IMG/VR virus record: IMGVR_UViG_3300025626_000007
Location: 41,045-105,044 of that record
Source: a virus
Strand: one strand, 5' to 3'
DNA length: 64,000 bases
The notes beneath the pieces were generated by a model. It ran no database searches and was not told the DNA's origin. It saw nothing but the letters and a program-made list of their open reading frames with translations. The position numbers and the translations under genes are program-made. Shown piece by piece: positions 47,942 to 55,109 of the stretch (within the stretch, counting starts at the first letter, position 1; each line of letters opens with the position of its first letter).

Positions 47942-48469
47942 TTGAAGAGTGAATATGGTGTTCGAGAGATAACCATGAGTCAAGGATCAGATTGTATTAA
48001 GAGGTACCACTATCTTGGTACCCCATACATGGATGCACCGACCAATAAGTTTTATGGTTTGATCCACGGTGAGGATGTCGTGGGGGTGGTTCAGTTCAGT
48101 GACGGTCATTGTCATCCGTCTTTCGTTCCAATCTACTTTGGAGTGGACTCCCCCACGACCGGACTCTGGGACATGGCCAGACTGGTCGTATCCGCCAAAC
48201 ACCAAAACGAATATAACATTACCTCGTGGTTTCTATCGCGAGCATTGAAGATGTTGAAACCTAGGTATGTGTTGACAATGGCAGACCGTAGGATGCACAA
48301 TGGTACTATCTATGCGGCAACTGGGTTCGACTACTATGGACTTCAGAAGGGCGGGGACAGAGCCATTCGGGGTTATGAGGACGTGGAGTTTCATGTATTC
48401 ACTAAGTCATATGACCCTTCTATTAAATGCGTGTGGGATAAAATAAAGTTTGACAAGACTGACTATTAA
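47942..48469 (+). CDS. Mom-like GNAT-fold protein (possible DNA modification)
   Basis: 175 aa from TTG 47942 (GGAAG nearby upstream); ATG 47975 is an alternative that would remove the probable first strand VREIT. The pattern fits the phage Mu Mom family: RYHYLGTPY (21-29), a GL..GEDVVGVVQFSDG hairpin, WDMARLVVSAKHQ (76-88) then SWFLSRALKML (95-105), and VLTMADRRMHNGTIYAATGFDYYG (110-133). Mom proteins carry out an adenine modification that blocks host restriction enzymes. Sits between gp47 and gp46, upstream of the gp46 promoter, so it is expressed early. The family assignment is by remembered pattern and needs a profile search; a plain GNAT acetyltransferase is the alternative. Confidence 0.55.
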   Translation: MKSEYGVREITMSQGSDCIKRYHYLGTPYMDAPTNKFYGLIHGEDVVGVVQFSDGHCHPSFVPIYFGVDSPTTGLWDMARLVVSAKHQNEYNITSWFLSRALKMLKPRYVLTMADRRMHNGTIYAATGFDYYGLQKGGDRAIRGYEDVEFHVFTKSYDPSIKCVWDKIKFDKTDY

Positions 48470-48478
48470 TGGTATAAT
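48450..48478 (+). promoter_or_regulatory. sigma-70 promoter of gp46 (predicted leaderless)
   Basis: TTGACA, 17-base spacer, TATAAT; all perfect. The -10 ends six bases before the gp46 ATG, so transcription would begin at or next to the start codon. It lies inside the 3' end of the Mom-like gene. Confidence 0.85.
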
Positions 48479-48484
48479 ACCTGT

Positions 48485-50206
48485 ATGATAAAATTTAGTA
48501 AACTACGATATAAAAACTTCCTGTCATCTGGTAATGCCTTTACAGAGATAGACTTTGCAGCATCCTCTACGACATTGGTCGTGGGTCACAATGGTGCGGG
48601 TAAGTCTACTATGTTGGACGCATTATCCTTTGGTTTGTTTGGCAAACCCCACCGCAAGATCTCTAAAGGACAACTGGTCAATACCATTAATGGTAAAGGA
48701 ACAGTTGTTGAAGTTGAGTTCTCTATGGGTTCACAGGAATATAAGATTGTTCGTGGGATAAAACCTAACATATTCGAAATCTGGGTTGGTGGTAATATGA
48801 TCAACCAAGACTCTCATGCAAAAGAATATCAGTCTATGCTTGAGAAGAATATACTAAAACTTACCCACAAATCTTTTCACCAGATTGTTGTTCTCGGATC
48901 AAGTTCCTTTGTTCCGTTTATGCAGTTGACTGGTGGTGCGAGACGTGAGGTAATCGAGGATCTTCTCGACATCAATATCTTCTCTAAGATGAATAGTATT
49001 CTGAAAGAAAAGATGTCTGTGTTGAGAGATCAGATAACCACGAATGGTTACAACATAGAGATGTGTAAGACCAAGATAAACTCACAGAAGAAGTATCTAC
49101 GTGATTTGTCTGCAATCAATACTGCACATCGTAAAGAGAAAGAGTCGGAGATTGAGGCTAACCAGACTGAGATTGAGTTTCTTCAGGGGTACAATACTGA
49201 ACACATGGAGATTGTGACGACACAACTAGAAGACGTGTCGAAGAAAATCGAAGGTATAAACTCAAATCGTAACAAACTGATCGAGTACCAATCGACCTTC
49301 AAATCACAGATTAAGACTGTGGTTAAGGAAGCGAAGTTCTTTGACGAGAACGAACACTGTCCTACCTGTGACCAAGGTATTGCCGAAGACCTACGTGAGT
49401 CTAAGAAGGTATCTGCGAAGTCACGTGCAAAGGAACTGAACTCTGCAATGTCTAAGTCAACTCAACAGATGGGGACTTACGATGAACAACTTGTAGAACT
49501 CCATAGTCAGTTAGAAGAGGCCAAGACTTTACAGAACAATGTGAATAACAATAACCAGATGATTGCTAGGTTATACAAACAGAATGATAGTATTCGTTCT
49601 GATATGGATTCACAGTCAGAAACCACCGGCGACCTCAAGAGTGCTAACGAAGAGTTAGAGACTTTGAACACCGAACTGCACAAAACTCAGGACGAGAAGT
49701 ATATCCTTGCTGAACAGTACTCGTACAACCAAGTGAATGCTGAGTTGTTACGTGATACCGGCATCAAGACCAAGATCATCAAACAGTACATTCCGGTCAT
49801 CAATCAACTGACCAACCAGTACCTACAGATCTTGGACTTCTTTGTACATTTCGATCTGGACGAGAGTTTTCAAGAGACTATCCGGTCACGTTTCCGTGAT
49901 AACTTCTCTTATGATTCTTTCTCGGAAGGTGAGAAACAACGAATCGATTTGTCTCTATTGTTTACGTGGAGACAGATTGCTAAGATGAAGAATTCAGTCG
50001 CAACCAATCTATTGATTTTGGACGAGACTTTTGATTCATCATTAGACGATGATGGGGTTGACAATCTTATGAAAATCCTGTATAGTCTAGGGGAAGAGAC
50101 AAACGTTTTTGTTATCTCTCACAAGTCGGAACTTGAGGATGCTCAATTCCAACGTAAACTGGAATTTGTTAAAGAGAAAAACTTTTCCAAATTAAAAGCT
50201 GCATAA
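48485..50206 (+). CDS. 46: recombination endonuclease subunit gp46 (Rad50-like ATPase)
   Basis: 573 aa (T4 560). Walker A VGHNGAGKST near 34-43, then LFGKPHRKISKGQLVN as in T4. Zn-hook CPTC near residue 296, flanked by coiled coils. ABC signature FSEGEKQRI near 478 and Walker B LLILDETFDSS near 510. Start 48485 agrees with alignment to T4. Partner of gp47. Confidence 0.95.
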   Translation: MIKFSKLRYKNFLSSGNAFTEIDFAASSTTLVVGHNGAGKSTMLDALSFGLFGKPHRKISKGQLVNTINGKGTVVEVEFSMGSQEYKIVRGIKPNIFEIWVGGNMINQDSHAKEYQSMLEKNILKLTHKSFHQIVVLGSSSFVPFMQLTGGARREVIEDLLDINIFSKMNSILKEKMSVLRDQITTNGYNIEMCKTKINSQKKYLRDLSAINTAHRKEKESEIEANQTEIEFLQGYNTEHMEIVTTQLEDVSKKIEGINSNRNKLIEYQSTFKSQIKTVVKEAKFFDENEHCPTCDQGIAEDLRESKKVSAKSRAKELNSAMSKSTQQMGTYDEQLVELHSQLEEAKTLQNNVNNNNQMIARLYKQNDSIRSDMDSQSETTGDLKSANEELETLNTELHKTQDEKYILAEQYSYNQVNAELLRDTGIKTKIIKQYIPVINQLTNQYLQILDFFVHFDLDESFQETIRSRFRDNFSYDSFSEGEKQRIDLSLLFTWRQIAKMKNSVATNLLILDETFDSSLDDDGVDNLMKILYSLGEETNVFVISHKSELEDAQFQRKLEFVKEKNFSKLKAA

Positions 50207-50209
50207 GGG

Positions 50210-50238
50210 TTGACAAACGTTGCCCAATGTTATATAAT
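50210..50238 (+). promoter_or_regulatory. sigma-70 promoter of gp45
   Basis: TTGACA, 17 bases, TATAAT; all perfect, 29 bases before the gp45 ATG. Confidence 0.88.
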
Positions 50239-50267
50239 GACTGTATATTAACTGAGAGAACTAAATC

Positions 50268-50945
50268 ATGGAACTATCTGATCGTACCTTATCGGTACTT
50301 AAAAACTTCGCAAACATCAATTCTAACATTGTGTTTCGTGAAGGCAATGAACTAAAAACTATTTCGGTCGCAAAGAACATTCTTGCAAAAGTTACCCTAG
50401 ATGACGATATCCCATCCACCTTCGGTATCTACGACCTTAATGAATTCCTTAGTGTGTTGGGTCTAGTTGAGAAACCCGCACTAAGATTCGAAAAGACTCA
50501 CGTAGTAGTCTCTGACTCTACCGGTCTTCGTGGTAACCGTTACTTCTATTCTGACATTGATATGTTGTCTGCACCTAGTAAAGATGTCATCATGCCAGAA
50601 CCAGAAGTTAAGTTTACCCTAGATACTGATACATTGAGTCGATTGAAGCGTGCGTCCTCTGTCCTAGGACACGATTCGATTTCTATCACCCCCGAAGGTA
50701 AGTCTATCAAACTTACTGTGGTTGATAACGATGACGCAACTTCTAATAGTTTCTTCTCATATGTTGAAGGAGAGTTCCAAGAAGGAGTTGATTTCAACTT
50801 TGTCCTGAATGTGAACAACTTGAAGATTGTTTCCGAAGACTTTGAGGTTGGTATTTCTAAGAAATTGATCTCTAACTTTAAGTCGAAACAATCGTCCATT
50901 GAATATTTTATTGCACTTGAAAAATCATCTACTTACGGAGTATAA
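50268..50945 (+). CDS. 45: sliding clamp gp45
   Basis: 225 aa (T4 228). Start MELSDRTLSVLKNFANINSN and segments such as TFGIYDLNEFLSVLGL and SIEYFIALEKSS match the T4-type trimeric clamp. It tethers the polymerase gp43 and acts with gp55 in late transcription. Has its own strong promoter. Confidence 0.93.
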   Translation: MELSDRTLSVLKNFANINSNIVFREGNELKTISVAKNILAKVTLDDDIPSTFGIYDLNEFLSVLGLVEKPALRFEKTHVVVSDSTGLRGNRYFYSDIDMLSAPSKDVIMPEPEVKFTLDTDTLSRLKRASSVLGHDSISITPEGKSIKLTVVDNDDATSNSFFSYVEGEFQEGVDFNFVLNVNNLKIVSEDFEVGISKKLISNFKSKQSSIEYFIALEKSSTYGV

Positions 50946-50948
50946 GAA

Positions 50949-51167
50949 ATGAGTAACAAAGAAAAGGCACCAACACCACCAGTTAAAGACGAACGTATCG
51001 CAGTACTGTTAGACCTCGCTAATCGAGTCTCACGATCTACTGTCGCAGTAATCGATACTGTAGTACAACGTGGTGGCTTCAAAGGTGAAGAATTGTCTAC
51101 GATTGGTCAGTTGCGAGATCAAGCAATTGAATCTATCCAACTAGTTGAACAGTTACAAGACCAGTAA
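50949..51167 (+). CDS. small hypothetical protein after gp45
   Basis: 72 aa: a Pro/Lys-rich head (KEKAPTPPVKDERI) and a helical body (LLDLANRVSRSTVAVIDTVVQ, IGQLRDQAIESIQLVEQLQ). Starts three bases after gp45, so it is part of that transcript. T4 has rpbA and 45.2 close to gp45, but similarity is not apparent. Function unknown. Confidence 0.65.
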   Translation: MSNKEKAPTPPVKDERIAVLLDLANRVSRSTVAVIDTVVQRGGFKGEELSTIGQLRDQAIESIQLVEQLQDQ

Positions 51168-51175
51168 CCAACTAA

Positions 51176-51252
51176 GCGTTTGTCGTCTAATTGGATAAGG
51201 CATCCGCCTTCTAAGCGGATTATTGCAGGTTCGAGTCCTGCCAGACGCGCCA
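51176..51252 (+). tRNA. tRNA-Arg (anticodon TCT)
   Basis: Full cloverleaf: acceptor GCGTTTG/CAGACGC (one G-T pair), anticodon loop CTTCTAA, T loop TTCGAGT, discriminator G and encoded CCA at 51250-51252. Reads AGA (and AGG) codons. Confidence 0.95.
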
Positions 51253-51258
51253 AATAAT

Positions 51259-51332
51259 GCGGGTGTAGTATAGTGGTATTACAGGAGGTTTCCAACCTTT
51301 TGATGGGAGTTCGATTCTCTCCACCCGCTCCA
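51259..51332 (+). tRNA. tRNA-Gly (anticodon TCC)
   Basis: Acceptor GCGGGTG/CACCCGC perfectly paired, anticodon loop TTTCCAA, T loop TTCGATT, encoded CCA at 51330-51332. Six bases after the tRNA-Arg. Reads GGA (and GGG). Confidence 0.93.
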
Positions 51333-51351
51333 TATTATTATAGGAGAACGA

Positions 51352-51882
51352 ATGTTGTTTAAAACATATATCCCCGATGTTGTACACCATATGCGGGAAC
51401 GTGATGAATCTATTGGAGGAGACAATCCTTACAAGTGGGTTCGTAAGATGACAAGTGAATTGCTTGGGGGGAAGAAGGTTGTTGTGTTTGGACTGCCTGG
51501 CGCATTTACTCCCACTTGCACTAATGAACAACTACCTAACTTCGAACGACTCCATGACGAGTTTGTTGCAGAAGGTATTGAAGAGATCTGGTGCACTTCG
51601 GTGAATGATGCATTCTCGATGAACAAGTGGGCCAAAGACCTTGGTATCATCAAGGTGAAGATGTTACCTGACGGTAACGGTCAGTTTGCAGATGGTATGG
51701 GTTACTTAGTTGATAAGTCTAATCTGGGATTCGGCAAACGTTCTTGGCGTTACGCACTAGTCATTGATAACATGAGTATTGAACGTTGGTTCGATGAAGA
51801 CGGTATGTCTGACAATTGTCCGGACGACCCATACGAAGTATCTGACCCACAGAATGTTCTTGATACAATACGAAACAGTTAA
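51352..51882 (+). CDS. peroxiredoxin (Prx5/AhpC-TSA type)
   Basis: 176 aa. VVVFGLPGAFTPTCTNEQLPNF holds the peroxidatic Cys56 in the standard P-x-x-x-T-x-x-C motif. The rest (VNDAFSMNKWAKDLG, MLPDGNGQFADGMG, WRYALVIDN) matches Prx5-type enzymes that reduce peroxides with thiol partners. A host-derived metabolic gene, probably protecting the infected cell from oxidative stress. It sits between the tRNAs and gp44 with its own terminator. Confidence 0.88.
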   Translation: MLFKTYIPDVVHHMRERDESIGGDNPYKWVRKMTSELLGGKKVVVFGLPGAFTPTCTNEQLPNFERLHDEFVAEGIEEIWCTSVNDAFSMNKWAKDLGIIKVKMLPDGNGQFADGMGYLVDKSNLGFGKRSWRYALVIDNMSIERWFDEDGMSDNCPDDPYEVSDPQNVLDTIRNS

Positions 51883-51885
51883 TAT

Positions 51886-51908
51886 CCCCCCCGAAAGGGG
51901 GGTTTTTT
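51886..51908 (+). terminator. rho-independent terminator, abutting the gp44 promoter
   Basis: CCCCCC-GAAA-GGGGGG hairpin followed by six T. The T tract ends two bases before the -35 of the gp44 promoter. Confidence 0.93.
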
Positions 51909-51909
51909 A

Positions 51910-51938
51910 TTGACAATGAAACACAGGTGTGTTATAAT
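51910..51938 (+). promoter_or_regulatory. sigma-70 promoter of gp44
   Basis: TTGACA, 17 bases, TATAAT; all perfect. A 6-bp dyad ACAGGT/ACCTGT (51923-51928, 51940-51945) brackets the -10. Confidence 0.88.
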
Positions 51939-51967
51939 TACCTGTAAATTAAATTATGGAGCAATAC

Positions 51968-52906
51968 ATGAAAGATGAATTCTTATGGGTCGAGCGGTTT
52001 CGTCCACAGAAAGTATCAGACACTATCCTGTCGTCTGACCTAAAAGTAACATTCCAAAAGATCGTAGATGGTGGTGAACTACCTAACATGTTGTTCTCTG
52101 GTACTGCGGGTACTGGTAAGACGACTATCGCACGTGCCATGTGTGACGAACTTGGTCTTGACTATATTGTCATCAACGGATCTGAAGAGGGTAACATTGA
52201 TACTCTTCGTGGTAAGATCAAACAGTTTGCATCCTCGGTATCACTGTCCGGTGGTTACAAGGTTGTTATCCTAGATGAGGCTGACTATCTCAATCCTCAA
52301 TCTACCCAACCCGCTCTCCGTGGGTTTATCGAGGAGTTCTCTAATAACTGTCGGTTCATTCTGACATGTAACTTCAAGAACCGTGTAATCGAACCATTAC
52401 ACAGTCGTTGTTCTAATTATGAGTTTAACTTCTCTAAGAAGATTATGCAACAGTTGTGCGGTCAGTTTATGGTACGTGCACAGGATATTCTGGAAGGTGA
52501 GAATGTCAACTATAACAAAGATGTACTTGCACAGTTGATTATGAAACACGCACCGGACTGGAGACGTGTACTCAACGAACTACAACGACACAGTATCTCT
52601 GGTCAGTTGGAAACTACGTCTATTATCACTGACGCAAACTCAAACTACAGTCTTTTGTTCAAGGCACTGAAGGGTAAAGACTTTAAGAAGATGCGTGGAT
52701 GGGTTGTCAATAACATGGATGTAGAACCTGCGTCTATCTTCCGTGGTATATACGATGCAATGTCCGAGTATGTACAACCCCAATCGATTCCGCAACTGGT
52801 ATTGATTCTTGCTGATTATCAATACAAGAATTCTTTTGTTGCGGATCACGAACTAAATCTGGTCGCATGTATGACCGAAATTATGGCTAATGTAGAGGTG
52901 AAATGA
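51968..52906 (+). CDS. 44: clamp loader large subunit gp44
   Basis: 312 aa (T4 319) from ATG 51968, preferred because TGGAG lies six bases upstream; ATG 51956 would add four residues. Walker A GTAGTGKTT, Walker B VVILDEADYL and the sensor-1 region FILTCNFKNRVIEPLHSRC (SRC arginine-finger motif) identify an AAA+ clamp loader. It opens gp45 with gp62 to load it on primed DNA. In T4 gp62 follows directly; here three genes come between. Confidence 0.94.
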   Translation: MKDEFLWVERFRPQKVSDTILSSDLKVTFQKIVDGGELPNMLFSGTAGTGKTTIARAMCDELGLDYIVINGSEEGNIDTLRGKIKQFASSVSLSGGYKVVILDEADYLNPQSTQPALRGFIEEFSNNCRFILTCNFKNRVIEPLHSRCSNYEFNFSKKIMQQLCGQFMVRAQDILEGENVNYNKDVLAQLIMKHAPDWRRVLNELQRHSISGQLETTSIITDANSNYSLLFKALKGKDFKKMRGWVVNNMDVEPASIFRGIYDAMSEYVQPQSIPQLVLILADYQYKNSFVADHELNLVACMTEIMANVEVK

Positions 52907-53280
52907 TGAATGATTATCAAAAAGATGTAGAAGATTTTATGGTGATTGGAGGACACGAAGTTCCTGACCATAGTGGGATGGAGAGCGATCAAGCAAATCT
53001 GTATATGGATTTAATTGAGGAAGAATTTTGGGAGACCAAACAGGCATTCTTACACGGTGATATTGTAGAAGTCGCAGATGGTCTTGCAGATATGGTATGG
53101 GTTATCATGGGTCTGGCCTCTACTCTAGATATGGACTTCAATGATATTTGGAAAGAAGTTAAACGTTCTAACATGTCTAAGTTTCCCGATGGCGTTGCGA
53201 TTCGTAATCCCGAGACAGGTAAGATTATGAAACCAGATACATTCTCTGAACCAGATCTTGCGAGTGTGTTGGGTGTCTAA
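52903..53280 (+). CDS. MazG-like nucleotide pyrophosphohydrolase
   Basis: 125 aa; overlaps gp44 by four bases and begins ATGATG (52906 may be the actual start). All-alpha NTP-pyrophosphatase metal sites: EEEFWE (E41, E44) and EVADGLADMVW (E56, D59). Family members hydrolyse (d)NTPs or related signals to the monophosphate. Next to a dCMP deaminase, so nucleotide-pool remodelling is the likely role; cyanophage MazG has also been linked to alarmone control. Confidence 0.8.
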   Translation: MMNDYQKDVEDFMVIGGHEVPDHSGMESDQANLYMDLIEEEFWETKQAFLHGDIVEVADGLADMVWVIMGLASTLDMDFNDIWKEVKRSNMSKFPDGVAIRNPETGKIMKPDTFSEPDLASVLGV

Positions 53281-53707
53281 GTGGAGTGATGCGCACATGG
53301 CGGTTGCCGAGACATATGCAAAATTGTCTTCGGCTAACCGACTGAAGGTTGGTTGTGTCATTGTGAAAGAGAACCGCATCATCTCTATCGGATACAACGG
53401 TATGCCTTCTGGTTGGGACAACAACTGCGAACATGAAGTGAAGACTGGCAACACAGGTTACGGTAGGAAACTAGTCACTAAAGACGAAGTTCTACACGCA
53501 GAAACTAATGCGATTGCGAAGGTTGCACAATCCTCGGAATCGTGTTATAATAGTGATCTATATACTACAACGGCACCGTGTTTAGACTGTGCTAAACTAA
53601 TATATCAATCAGGTATCAAGAATGTTTATTACCGTACTCCGCACTTGCGCAGTACAGACGGTATAGATTTTCTTGGAAAATGTGGAATACCCGTATGTCA
53701 AATATAA
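53273..53707 (+). CDS. cd: dCMP deaminase (zinc cytidine deaminase family)
   Basis: 144 aa from GTG 53273, chosen so that KWSDAHMAVAET is kept; an ATG at 53297 with GGAG ten bases upstream is a real alternative, and TTG 53258 is less likely. Zn ligands and catalytic Glu are in HAETNA, and PCLDC gives the Cys pair; ISIGYNGMPSGWDNNCE is family-specific. Converts dCMP to dUMP for dTTP synthesis. Overlaps both neighbours. Confidence 0.88.
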   Translation: MSKWSDAHMAVAETYAKLSSANRLKVGCVIVKENRIISIGYNGMPSGWDNNCEHEVKTGNTGYGRKLVTKDEVLHAETNAIAKVAQSSESCYNSDLYTTTAPCLDCAKLIYQSGIKNVYYRTPHLRSTDGIDFLGKCGIPVCQI

Positions 53708-54354
53708 TGATTAATGATATTTACGAGATGACTCCGGCAGACAATGTACTGTATTTTCCTAATAACATAGATGTTAGGATATGTCCTAAAAATGGTATGT
53801 CTTCCGTGAAAGAGGCTCTTCGTAGATCTTTGGCTTCTAGAGCTCCTCTGGGACTCGTGGATAGAGTTTTATCGGTGAAGAAACACGCAGATCAATTCGA
53901 TATCCCCTTCAGAAAAGGTTCTTATCGCATTGCTATAAGACGCGATCCGATTGATAGATTCAAATCTGCGTGTGAATTCATTCAATCCGCACGTGCTTTC
54001 TACATTAAAAATGGCAGAGATTTACCAGATATATCACTACAGATTGATCGAGTTATTGATGATATGGAACGGGGTTTGGTGAAAAATAGTCACTTCTATA
54101 CACAGTCTTGGTACATGGGTCATCCCGATGATTATGATATGGTTTATCATATTAGCGAGATACCGAAACTTCTTGACTTCCTCCAAGAAGCCTGTACAAT
54201 AGAACGTGACATTAGTGGATTACATGAAAACCGAACTACAATGAAATTATATAATGATGCGATATCACCAGAACATCTGGTGAAACTTCGCAACTTTTAC
54301 TTGAAGGATTACAAAAATGGCTGGTGCAAACAAGAAGACCGTCTCCCCGTTTGA
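53695..54354 (+). CDS. sulfotransferase-like protein
   Basis: 219 aa from ATG 53695 (GGAA seven bases upstream); ATG 53680 is also in frame. CPKNGMSS (30-37) resembles the 5'-phosphosulfate loop of PAPS-dependent sulfotransferases, and IRRDPIDRFKSAC (81-93) the 3'-phosphate site. Such proteins transfer sulfate to sugars or other acceptors. They are known as accessory genes in marine phages. Overlaps the dCMP deaminase by 13 bases and gp62 by 38 bases. Confidence 0.7.
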   Translation: MSNIMINDIYEMTPADNVLYFPNNIDVRICPKNGMSSVKEALRRSLASRAPLGLVDRVLSVKKHADQFDIPFRKGSYRIAIRRDPIDRFKSACEFIQSARAFYIKNGRDLPDISLQIDRVIDDMERGLVKNSHFYTQSWYMGHPDDYDMVYHISEIPKLLDFLQEACTIERDISGLHENRTTMKLYNDAISPEHLVKLRNFYLKDYKNGWCKQEDRLPV

Positions 54355-54712
54355 TTTTTTACAAAGCATAAACCACTCGAAGATAGATATATATGAGGGT
54401 AACGAGAAGGGTTATGTCCCTTTCGTTATCAATCGCAGTTTGTCGTACTTCCCCGACACAGTTGCACTGGCGAATGAGATGAATCGGTATCACCATATCG
54501 ATAGTAAGTTACAATATCAATTTCTTATAAATATAGTTAGGAAACGAAAACGGTTTTCTAAATGGGTAAAACCTGAAATAGAAAATGATATTGAATTGGT
54601 GAAAGAGTATTATGGATATAGCAATGATAAAGCGCGTCAAGTCCTACCGTTACTCTCCGCCACACAACTAACTATTATAAAAGATAAGGTGAATAAAGGT
54701 GGAAGAAAATAA
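54317..54712 (+). CDS. 62: clamp loader small subunit gp62
   Basis: 131 aa, shorter than T4 gp62 (187). PFDFLQSINHSK, VINRSLSYFPDTVALANEMN (T4 has NALSQFPECMPAVYAMN) and RKRKRFSKWVKP (T4 RGKRYGKWAK) are diagnostic. It has no ATPase motif, as expected. Works with gp44 in a 4:1 complex in T4. Separation from gp44 by three accessory genes is unusual. Confidence 0.85.
   Translation: MAGANKKTVSPFDFLQSINHSKIDIYEGNEKGYVPFVINRSLSYFPDTVALANEMNRYHHIDSKLQYQFLINIVRKRKRFSKWVKPEIENDIELVKEYYGYSNDKARQVLPLLSATQLTIIKDKVNKGGRK
54536..54543 (+). promoter_or_regulatory. late promoter-like TATAAATA inside gp62
   Basis: Exact TATAAATA within the gp62 reading frame, about 195 bases upstream of regA. It could give late transcription of regA and the oxygenase behind it, or be chance. 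Confidence 0.3.
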
Positions 54713-54737
54713 TATTGTAGAATGGAACTCTGGGTTG

Positions 54738-55109
54738 ATGTTAGAAATTATCCTAGCAGAACCAGATGACTTTTTGAAAGTCAAGGAAACTCTCACACGT
54801 ATTGGTATCGCCTCCAGACGTGATAATAAACTTTTCCAGTCCTGTCATATACTACACAAACAGGGAAGATATTTTATTGTACACTTCAAAGAACTCTTTA
54901 TGTTAGACGGTAAGAAGTCTAATCTAGAAACTGGAGATGTACAACGAAGAAATACAATCGCAACTTTACTGCAAGACTGGGGTCTGGTAGAGATCCACAA
55001 TAAAGAAGTTGCAAAAGACTGTGCGCCTATGCGTACAATCAAGATTATTGGATTTAAAGATAAAGACCAGTGGGAGCTTTGTCCTAAGTATAATATTGGA
55101 AATAAGTGA
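54738..55109 (+). CDS. regA: translational repressor RegA
   Basis: 123 aa from ATG 54738 (T4 122), chosen because MLEIILAEPDDFLKVKETLTRIGIA aligns from residue 1 with T4 RegA; a GTG at 54699, overlapping the gp62 stop region, would add 13 residues. FQSCHILHKQGRYFIVHFKE and LLQDWGLVEI are nearly identical to T4. It binds start regions of early mRNAs and shuts off their translation. Confidence 0.92.
   Translation: MLEIILAEPDDFLKVKETLTRIGIASRRDNKLFQSCHILHKQGRYFIVHFKELFMLDGKKSNLETGDVQRRNTIATLLQDWGLVEIHNKEVAKDCAPMRTIKIIGFKDKDQWELCPKYNIGNK

Noticed and set aside
50949-51167. Candidate late co-activator gp33 or RpbA
   Set aside because: Position near gp45 is suggestive, but length, composition and C-terminus do not show the clamp-binding or polymerase-binding features, so it stays hypothetical.
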